Source: Thermoanaerobaculia bacterium
GTDB lineage: Bacteria > Acidobacteriota > Thermoanaerobaculia > Gp7-AA8
Length of the DNA: 11,079 nt
Reading direction: 5' to 3'
NCBI GenBank assembly: GCA_017883215.1
Contig: JADGOA010000090.1
Coordinates: 1-11,079 of the forward strand
A program made the translations under genes and the position numbers. The first letter of the stretch is position 1. Every line of letters starts with the position of its first letter. Positions 6,209 through 11,079 of this stretch are shown in pieces. The notes beneath the pieces were generated by a model. It ran no database searches, had not been told where the DNA came from, and saw only the letters and a program-made list of their open reading frames with translations.

Positions 6209-6862
6209 ATGATTCGCCTCGACATGAAGCGCGCAGAAAAGGCGGGGCGGATCGGTGAAATCCTCGATGATCTTTATCCCCAGCCGCCGATCCCGCTCAA
6301 ACATCGCGACCCGTTCACGCTGCTGGTCGCGGTCGTCCTCTCCGCACAAACGACCGACGCGCAGGTGAATCGCGTCACGCCCGCACTCTTTCGCCGCGCG
6401 CCGACTCCCGAAGCGATGGCGACCTCGAGTGAGATCGAGATCCTGAAACTGATCCGCAGCTGCGGTCTCGCGCCCGGGAAAGCGAGAAACCTCAAGAAGC
6501 TCGCCCAGGTTCTCCTCGACGAGCACGGCGGAAGAGTCCCTCCCGATTTCGAAGCGCTGGAGCGCCTTCCAGGTGTCGGGCACAAGACGGCGAGCGTGGT
6601 GATGTCGCAGGCGTTTGGTGTCCCGGCATTCCCGGTCGACACCCACATCCACCGCCTGGCGAAACGGTGGGGATTGTCGAGCGGGAAGAACGTCGAGCAG
6701 ACCGAGCGCGACCTGAAGAAGCTCTTCCCGGTCGCCGACTGGGGAAAGCGACACCTGCAGATCATCTACTTCGGCCGCGAGCACTGTCAGGCGCGGAGCC
6801 ACGACCCCGCCGCGTGTCCGATCTGTTCGTGGACGACGAGGCGACGGAGTCCTCCGTCATGA
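6209..6862 (+). CDS. nth: Endonuclease III (DNA glycosylase/AP lyase), variant Fe-S loop
   Basis: A 217-aa HhH-GPD base-excision repair enzyme that removes oxidised pyrimidines and nicks abasic sites. Residues 38-50 (LLVAVVLSAQTTD) are the family opening. The helix-hairpin-helix LPGVGHKTASVV at 120-131 carries the catalytic Lys126, and VDTHIHRL at 143-150 carries the catalytic Asp144, equivalent to E. coli Lys120 and Asp138. The C-terminal cluster loop is unusual: Cys193, then nine residues, Cys203, two residues, Cys206, then SWTTRRRSPPS and stop, so the fourth cysteine of the usual C-x6-C-x2-C-x5-C pattern is absent. Other frames of the tail give no cysteine, so a simple frameshift does not explain it. 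The start at 6209 is the best in-frame ATG (6224 is possible); upstream in-frame sequence is not Nth-like. Confidence 0.9.
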   Translation: MIRLDMKRAEKAGRIGEILDDLYPQPPIPLKHRDPFTLLVAVVLSAQTTDAQVNRVTPALFRRAPTPEAMATSSEIEILKLIRSCGLAPGKARNLKKLAQVLLDEHGGRVPPDFEALERLPGVGHKTASVVMSQAFGVPAFPVDTHIHRLAKRWGLSSGKNVEQTERDLKKLFPVADWGKRHLQIIYFGREHCQARSHDPAACPICSWTTRRRSPPS

Positions 6863-6925
6863 GTCTCCTCCGTCATCCTGAGAGGCTGCGCGGAAATCGT
6901 TACCGTCGCGATGCTGCCCGCGTCT

Positions 6926-6988
6926 TTCACCACAGAGGCACAGAGGACACAGAGGTTTTCTCTGTGCTCTCTGTGCCTCTGTGGTGAA
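6926..6988. repeat. 63-nt CACAGAG palindrome between convergent genes
   Basis: Arms at 6926-6954 and 6960-6988 are 29 nt each and reverse complementary except for a two-base GA/AG difference, with a 5-nt GTTTT loop. Each arm is built of three near-tandem CACAGAG units. One arm recurs at 1-25. It lies in the 150-nt gap between endonuclease III and pirin stop codons, so it could also stop transcription from both sides. The rest of that gap shows nothing else. Confidence 0.88.
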
Positions 6989-7012
6989 TTCCAAGGCGCT
7001 GATCCGGCCCCC

Positions 7013-7702
7013 TCAGTTCAAATCGAACAACAGCACCTCACCGCTGCCGCTGATCGTGACGGCATTCTCGTCAGAGATCGCGGCGCCGTCGCCGGCGCTC
7101 AGTTTCAGGCCGTTCACCTCGACGTCGCCGCGCGTCACCTGCACCCAGCCGTATCGCTGCGGTGCGTACGAATGCGCGACGCTCTCGCCGGCGAGGAGAG
7201 CCGAATAGAGATTCACGTCCTGGTGAATCGTGACCGATCCCGCGGCTCCATCAGGCGACGCAACGAGCCGCAGCCGGCCGCGCAGCTCGCCTTCCGGAAA
7301 GGTTTTCTGCTCGTAGCCCGGTTCGATGCCGCGCCGCTCCGGAACGATCCAGATCTGCAGGAAGTGCACGCCGTTCTCCTGCGACGGGTTCATCTCGCTG
7401 TGCATGACGCCGGTGCCGGCGCTCATCCGCTGCACGTCGCCGGGGCGGATGACCGAGCCGGTTCCCATGCTGTCGCGATGAGCCAGCTCTCCCTCGAGCA
7501 CGTAGGAGATGATCTCCATGTCACGGTGGCCGTGCGTTCCGAATCCCCCTCCCGCTTTCACGCGGTCCTCGTTGATGACGCGCAGTGTGCGGAATCCCAT
7601 GAACGCCGGATCGTAGTAATCGGCGAACGAGAACGTGTGGTAGGTGTTGAGCCAGCCGTGATCGAAGTGGCCGCGCTCGCCGGCCTTGCGGATCGTGATC
7701 AT
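7013..7702 (-). CDS. Pirin family protein (YhhW-like, quercetin 2,3-dioxygenase type)
   Basis: A 229-aa bicupin of the pirin family, matching the length of E. coli YhhW, a metal-dependent protein with quercetinase activity in vitro. The N-terminal cupin has the metal ligands His57 and His59 in GTHGHRDMEIISYVLEG and His101 and Glu103 in MHSEMNP; these numbers coincide with those of YhhW. The opening HGWLNTYHTFSFADYYDP at 15-32 is typical. The C-terminal cupin is degenerate, as usual in the family. The ATG at 7702 has a strong AGGAGGT Shine-Dalgarno 6 nt upstream, which excludes the longer frame to 7852. The gene is monocistronic and divergent from the zinc-ribbon/glycan operon. The physiological substrate is unknown; cytoplasmic location is expected since no signal peptide is seen. 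Confidence 0.94.
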   Translation of the reverse strand: MITIRKAGERGHFDHGWLNTYHTFSFADYYDPAFMGFRTLRVINEDRVKAGGGFGTHGHRDMEIISYVLEGELAHRDSMGTGSVIRPGDVQRMSAGTGVMHSEMNPSQENGVHFLQIWIVPERRGIEPGYEQKTFPEGELRGRLRLVASPDGAAGSVTIHQDVNLYSALLAGESVAHSYAPQRYGWVQVTRGDVEVNGLKLSAGDGAAISDENAVTISGSGEVLLFDLN

Positions 7703-7746
7703 CGATTGACCTCCTGAACTGGAAAACAACTGAGCATTCCCAGAGC

Positions 7747-7752
7747 TATGAT
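7747..7752 (+). promoter_or_regulatory. Possible -10 element for the zinc-ribbon/glycan operon
   Basis: TATGAT matches five of six bases of the sigma-70 -10 consensus and lies about 90 nt before the zinc-ribbon ATG, in the divergent gap. No acceptable -35 hexamer is found 16-18 nt upstream, so the assignment is weak. Confidence 0.3.
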
Positions 7753-7765
7753 GACAGCTGCTTGG

Positions 7766-7827
7766 ACGGACGGGGGACGGGGGTCGGGACGCAGCGTCTC
7801 GCCCTCGACCGACGCCCCCCGACGCCC
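7766..7827. repeat. G-rich/C-rich imperfect palindrome in the operon leader
   Basis: Runs of five G residues (two), GGG and GG pairs fill 7766-7788, followed by a small stem GACGC-a-GCGTC at 7789-7799, and then GACGCCCC-type direct repeats at 7811-7827. The G-runs could pair with the C-runs or form a quadruplex on the plus strand. It lies within the presumed leader of the zinc-ribbon gene. The structure is suggested, not proven. Confidence 0.4.
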
Positions 7828-7839
7828 AATGAGATACGC

Positions 7840-8028
7840 ATGGACGACACAACTCCGCGCAAGCTTTCCGAGCGCACCGGAAGGCATGTCTGCACGCGAT
7901 GCCTCGCGCAGGTGCCGGCCGACGAATATCTGGACAATGACCACCTCTGCGACAAATGCGCGGGAGACGGCGACTACCCGCTGAAGTCGACCCCCGGCCC
8001 GGTCGAATCGCCGGACCGCCGGCAATGA
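7840..8028 (+). CDS. Small zinc-ribbon protein, unknown function
   Basis: A 62-aa hydrophilic protein with Cys18-x2-Cys21 (VCTRC) and Cys37-x2-Cys40 (LCDKC), 15 residues apart, the pattern of a zinc ribbon that binds one Zn. There is no signal peptide or membrane segment, so it is probably cytoplasmic. The C-terminal 20 residues are rich in Pro, Gly and charged residues and look disordered. The ATG at 7840 with a weak GAG upstream is preferred over an in-frame ATG at 7762, because 7762-7839 would translate the GC-rich repeat into low-complexity sequence. The stop overlaps the next gene's ATG as ATGA, suggesting coupled translation. It could be a regulator, a protein-interaction module or simply unrelated housekeeping; I do not recognise a characterised family. 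Confidence 0.72.
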   Translation: MDDTTPRKLSERTGRHVCTRCLAQVPADEYLDNDHLCDKCAGDGDYPLKSTPGPVESPDRRQ

Positions 8029-9164
8029 CTGCTGAATCGCGTCACGCGGGCCCCTCTTCCTCCGGTCCATCGCAACGCCGCATCGCCATCGTTCACGACT
8101 GGCTGACCGGCATGCGCGGCGGCGAGCAGGTGCTCGAAGCGATTCTGGACGTCCTTCCGACGGCCGAGATCTTCACGTTGTTCCACTTTCCCGGGAGCGT
8201 GTCGACGAAGATCGAGTTGCGGCGGATCCACACTTCCTCGCTGCAGAAGCTCGCCGGAGTGGTCGACGATTACCGCAAGCTGCTGCCGCTCTTCGCCGGG
8301 GCGGTCGCAGAGTGGGATTTCAGCGACTACGACCTCATCGTCTCGTCGAGCCACGCGGTGGCCAAGGGCGCCGACGCGAAGGGGAAGCCACACCTCTGCT
8401 ACTGCCACACGCCGATGCGCTACGTGTGGGATCGCTTCGACGACTACTTCCCCCGTTCGAAGCCGATCCGCCGGCTGGCCATGAAGCTCGTAGCGGCGCG
8501 CCTGCGGCGGTGGGACGTGCGCACTTCGCGCGGTGTGACGGAGTTTCTGGCGAACTCGAGCTTCGTCGCCGAGCGGATCCGCCGCTTTTACGGCCGTGAC
8601 GCGAAGGTTGTGAACCCGTTCGTGGACGAGGACTTCCTCGAGACGCCGCTCGCAAGCGAGCGCGGCGATTACCACGTGGTCGTTTCCGCGCTCGTCCCGT
8701 ACAAGCGGGTCGGACTGGCGGTCGACGCCGCCGTTGCGACCGGCCGGAAGCTCGTCGTCCTCGGCGGCGGGCCGATGCGCGACGAGCTCGCCGCACGCCG
8801 CGCCCCCAACGTTGAGATCGCCGGATACGTATCCAGAGAGACGATCATCGAGCGGCTGGCATCGGCGCGCAGCCTGATCCTGCCCGGCATCGAGGACTTC
8901 GGGATCACGCCCCTGGAAGCAATGGCCGTCGGTACGCCGGTGGTGGCGCTCCGCGGCGGGGGAGTGACCGACTCGGTGGTCGAAGGACAGACAGGGATTT
9001 TTTTCAACGAGCCGATGGTAAATTCGCTGGGACAGGCCTTGGACGAAGTCGAATCGCGTCAATGGGATCGCCAGGCGCTCCGCGCGCACGCGGCCGGCTT
9101 TTCGCGCAGCCGTTTCCAGCAGCAGTTCCGCGAGGCGGTCGAACGGGTGATCGGCCTGCGATGA
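8025..9164 (+). CDS. GT4 family glycosyltransferase (WbaZ-like)
   Basis: A 379-aa GT-B-fold retaining glycosyltransferase that should move a sugar (mannose or similar) from a nucleotide sugar to a lipid-linked acceptor on the cytoplasmic side of the membrane. The N-terminal domain opens at residue 18 with RRIAIVHDWLTGMRGGEQVLE, and LCYCHTPMRYVWDRFDDYF (124-142) is typical of WbaZ-like mannosyltransferases. The C-terminal nucleotide-binding domain has SALVPYKR at 221-228, VVLGGGP at 244-250 and the E-x7-E motif PGIEDFGITPLEAM with Glu290 and Glu298. The start ATG 8025 overlaps the zinc-ribbon stop (ATGA). The longer frame from 7956 is rejected because it adds residues without homology. The stop overlaps the next start in the same way. 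Exact donor and acceptor cannot be read from sequence. Confidence 0.92.
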   Translation: MTAESRHAGPSSSGPSQRRIAIVHDWLTGMRGGEQVLEAILDVLPTAEIFTLFHFPGSVSTKIELRRIHTSSLQKLAGVVDDYRKLLPLFAGAVAEWDFSDYDLIVSSSHAVAKGADAKGKPHLCYCHTPMRYVWDRFDDYFPRSKPIRRLAMKLVAARLRRWDVRTSRGVTEFLANSSFVAERIRRFYGRDAKVVNPFVDEDFLETPLASERGDYHVVVSALVPYKRVGLAVDAAVATGRKLVVLGGGPMRDELAARRAPNVEIAGYVSRETIIERLASARSLILPGIEDFGITPLEAMAVGTPVVALRGGGVTDSVVEGQTGIFFNEPMVNSLGQALDEVESRQWDRQALRAHAAGFSRSRFQQQFREAVERVIGLR

Positions 9165-10570
9165 TCGAGACGAAGCACCGTGCGCTCGCGTCCGTCCTCC
9201 TCATCAACGATGTCGTGGCGTCGAATTTCGCGATGCTCATGGCGTGGTTCCTCCGCTTTCAGTTCGAGGTCATCCCGGTCACCAAGGGCCAGCAGGAGTT
9301 CTCGACCTACGTGGCTATGCTGCCGATCGTGACGATCGTGTTTCCGCTCGCCCTGGCCGTGCAGGGGCTGTATCGCGTCCACCCCGCCCGTACCAAGACA
9401 GAGGAATGGTTCTCCGTGGCGGTGGCCTGCGTCGTCGGCACGGTGGTGCTCTCGGGCGTGCTGTTGTGGGTTCGTCCCGGCAATCCCGATGTCCTCTACT
9501 CCCGCGCCACGCTGCTGATCTTCATGCTGGCGGCGGTGTTGTTCGTGATCGTCGGACGCACGTTCGTGCGGGCTGCGGTGGAGCGGCGGCATCGGGCAGG
9601 GCGTGGACTCGACCGTGTTCTCATCGCCGGCAACGGCGATCTGGCCCGCGCCGTGGTCGAGCGGGTTCAGCTCCGGCGCGATCAGCTCGGCTTCCGGATC
9701 GTCGGCTACCTCCGCAACGGCGAAGAGACGCGCGTGAACGGTCTGGAATGCCTCGGTTCGATCGAAGACGCCGAGCGGGTGGTTCAGGAGCAGGGGATCG
9801 ACCACGTCTTCGTGGCCCTGCCCCATGCGTCATCCGAGGCGACGATGGCGCTGCTGGACCGGCTGGTGCGGAACTGCGTGTCGATTCACGTCGTCCCCGA
9901 CCTGCTGCAATTCATGGTGCTGCGCTCGCGCGTCGAAGATCTCGACGGACTGCCGACGATCAACCTCTCGGAGACGCCGCTGGAGGGATGGAGCCGCTTC
10001 ATCAAGCGCGCCTTCGATCTGCTCGTCACGGCTGCCTCGCTGCTCGTCCTCTCGCCCGTCATGGCAGCCGTCGCACTGGCCATCTGGATCGAGGATCGCG
10101 GCCCGGTCTTTTACCGCCAGATGCGCATGGGGCTCGACGGAAAGCCTTTCGAGATTCTCAAGTTCCGGTCCATGCGCGTCGGCGCCGAAAAAGAGACCGG
10201 CGCCGTCTGGACGGAGAAAGACGACCCGCGGCGCACCAGCGTCGGCCGGATCATCCGGGCCTGGTCGCTCGACGAGCTGCCGCAGCTGTGGAACGTGCTG
10301 ATGGGCGACATGAGCGTCGTCGGCCCGCGTCCGGAGCGGCCGCAATTCGTCGAGCAGTTCCGGGCCGAGTTCCCGCATTACATGCTGCGGCACAAAGTGC
10401 GCGCGGGGATGACGGGTTGGGCGCAGGTGCACGGCTGGCGCGGCAACACGTCGGTGCGGATGCGGATCGAGCACGACCTGTACTACATCGAGAACTGGTC
10501 GCTGGCGCTCGACGTGAAGATCCTCTTCATGACGGTGATTCACGGACTGCGGCACGAGAACGCGTATTGA
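9161..10570 (+). CDS. Polyprenyl-phosphate glycosylphosphotransferase (WcaJ-type initiating enzyme)
   Basis: A 469-aa initiating phosphoglycosyltransferase that transfers a sugar-1-phosphate, often glucose-1-phosphate, from a UDP-sugar to undecaprenyl phosphate, starting exopolysaccharide or O-antigen repeat synthesis. Four N-terminal membrane segments lie near residues 10-30, 50-70, 87-104 and 115-133. A Rossmann-like CoA-binding_3 domain follows at about 150-255 (VLIAGNGDLARAV). The catalytic domain at 280-469 has FDLLVTAASLLVLSPVM, GPVFYRQMRMGLDGKPF, KFRSM at 334-338, SLDELPQLWNVL at 369-380 with the Asp371-Glu372 catalytic dyad, GDMSVVGPRPERP at 382-394 and GMTGWAQVHGWRG at 416-428. All key motifs are intact. 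ATG 9161 overlaps the GT4 stop as ATGA; the longer frame from 9062 lies inside the GT4 gene and is rejected. The sugar specificity is not decided. Confidence 0.95.
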   Translation: MIETKHRALASVLLINDVVASNFAMLMAWFLRFQFEVIPVTKGQQEFSTYVAMLPIVTIVFPLALAVQGLYRVHPARTKTEEWFSVAVACVVGTVVLSGVLLWVRPGNPDVLYSRATLLIFMLAAVLFVIVGRTFVRAAVERRHRAGRGLDRVLIAGNGDLARAVVERVQLRRDQLGFRIVGYLRNGEETRVNGLECLGSIEDAERVVQEQGIDHVFVALPHASSEATMALLDRLVRNCVSIHVVPDLLQFMVLRSRVEDLDGLPTINLSETPLEGWSRFIKRAFDLLVTAASLLVLSPVMAAVALAIWIEDRGPVFYRQMRMGLDGKPFEILKFRSMRVGAEKETGAVWTEKDDPRRTSVGRIIRAWSLDELPQLWNVLMGDMSVVGPRPERPQFVEQFRAEFPHYMLRHKVRAGMTGWAQVHGWRGNTSVRMRIEHDLYYIENWSLALDVKILFMTVIHGLRHENAY

Positions 10571-10597
10571 CGGGGGCACAGGCGTAGAATTCGCCGC

Positions 10598-11079
10598 ATG
10601 ACCGCAGAACCTCGTTTCACCCAGTCCGCGGTCGGCCCGGAGATCGACCGCATCTACGCGCTGCAGCAGAAGAGGCGTGAGGAGATCGGGCGCACCACGG
10701 CCGCCCAGCGCATCGAAAAGCTTCGCAGCCTCGAGAAGGCGATGCTCTCCCGCCGCGACGAGATCCGCGCCGCGTTGTGGGCCGATTTCGGCAGGCTTCC
10801 CGGCGAAGTCGATCTCTCCGACATCTATCCGGTGGTCAGCGAGGCGCGGCACGCGCGGCGCCACCTCCGCAAGTGGATGAAGCCGCGGCGCGTCTCCACG
10901 CCGATGGCGCTCCTCGGCTCGCGATCGAAGATCGTCTACGAGCCGAAGGGGCACGTGCTGATCATCGCCCCCTGGAACTTCCCCTTCAATCTCACGCTCG
11001 GGCCGCTGGTCTCCGCGATCGCCGCCGGCAACTGCGCCATGGTCAAGCCGTCGGAGCTGACGCCGAACTCGAGCGCGTG
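10598..11079 (+). CDS. Aldehyde dehydrogenase, class-3-like (5' part; runs off the window)
   Basis: The first 160 residues of an NAD(P)-dependent aldehyde dehydrogenase, which oxidises aldehydes to carboxylic acids. It has no stop before the window edge; the full family length is about 450-480 residues. Visible signatures: DFGRLPGEVDLSDIYPVVSE at 63-82; KIVYEPKGHVLIIAPWNFP at 111-129, whose Asn127 is the oxyanion-hole Asn; and AAGNCAMVKPSELTPNSSA at 142-160, whose Lys150 contacts the cofactor. The catalytic Cys and Glu are outside the window. The N-terminus, beginning with QQKRREEIGRTTAAQRIEKL, suits the coniferyl-aldehyde/fatty-aldehyde dehydrogenase type. ATG 10598 lies 27 nt after the phosphoglycosyltransferase stop with a weak ribosome site, so it may be the last or a separate gene of this operon. 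Confidence 0.9.
   Translation, partial: MTAEPRFTQSAVGPEIDRIYALQQKRREEIGRTTAAQRIEKLRSLEKAMLSRRDEIRAALWADFGRLPGEVDLSDIYPVVSEARHARRHLRKWMKPRRVSTPMALLGSRSKIVYEPKGHVLIIAPWNFPFNLTLGPLVSAIAAGNCAMVKPSELTPNSSA

Noticed and set aside
6116..6802. 228-aa minus-strand open frame opposite endonuclease III
   Set aside because: Antisense shadow; the plus-strand frame has all catalytic motifs.
7974..9089. 371-aa minus-strand open frame opposite the glycosyltransferase
   Set aside because: Antisense shadow of a gene with full GT4 motifs; no recognisable domain in the translation.
9244..10587. 447-aa plus-strand open frame overlapping the phosphoglycosyltransferase
   Set aside because: Out-of-frame Arg/Gly/Ala-rich translation; the other frame carries four membrane segments and the catalytic domain.
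9830..10954. 374-aa minus-strand open frame opposite the phosphoglycosyltransferase and aldehyde dehydrogenase
   Set aside because: Antisense to two genes with intact family motifs; its translation is His/Arg/Asp-rich without any domain.

Overview
The window is high-GC bacterial chromosomal DNA with dense genes on both strands and short intergenic gaps that often hold palindromes. No rRNA, tRNA, phage, insertion sequence or CRISPR array is visible. The gene mix (a secreted PL8-type polysaccharide lyase, an EcsA-like ABC exporter, a YhhW-type pirin, a WcaJ-type phosphoglycosyltransferase) and the abundance of dispersed-looking hairpin repeats would fit a soil or sediment bacterium, perhaps Acidobacteriota. 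That placement is a low-confidence inference, since no marker gene in the window settles it.

Layout, left to right. Positions 1-103 hold half of a CACAGAG-type repeat. A macro-domain ADP-ribosyl hydrolase (104-622, +) converges on a minus-strand operon that reads ABC ATPase (5451-4699), ABC permease (4702-3002), then PL8 lyase (2982-736). The gap between the macro gene and the lyase is filled by a 93-nt two-hairpin inverted repeat. Upstream of the ABC operon lies a roughly 330-nt spacer with a four-hairpin GGACG/CGTCC repeat cluster and the Rho-independent terminator of a cold-shock gene (5984-5781, -). Divergent from that gene is endonuclease III (6209-6862, +). It converges on a pirin gene (7702-7013, -) across a 63-nt CACAGAG palindrome.

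Divergent from pirin is a plus-strand operon: a 62-aa zinc-ribbon protein (7840-8028), a GT4 glycosyltransferase (8025-9164), a polyprenyl-phosphate glycosylphosphotransferase (9161-10570), and then the start of a class-3-like aldehyde dehydrogenase (10598 to the window edge). The first three are joined by two ATGA stop/start overlaps, so they are probably translated in a coupled way. The GT4 and the phosphoglycosyltransferase are expected to work in one surface-polysaccharide pathway: the latter primes undecaprenyl phosphate with a sugar-1-phosphate and the former adds a sugar.

I do not see a clear new multi-gene system. The strongest unusual signals are the REP/BIME-like palindromic repeats, which fill both convergent gene junctions, the zinc-ribbon protein locked to the glycan genes, and an endonuclease III whose iron-sulfur motif lacks its fourth cysteine.
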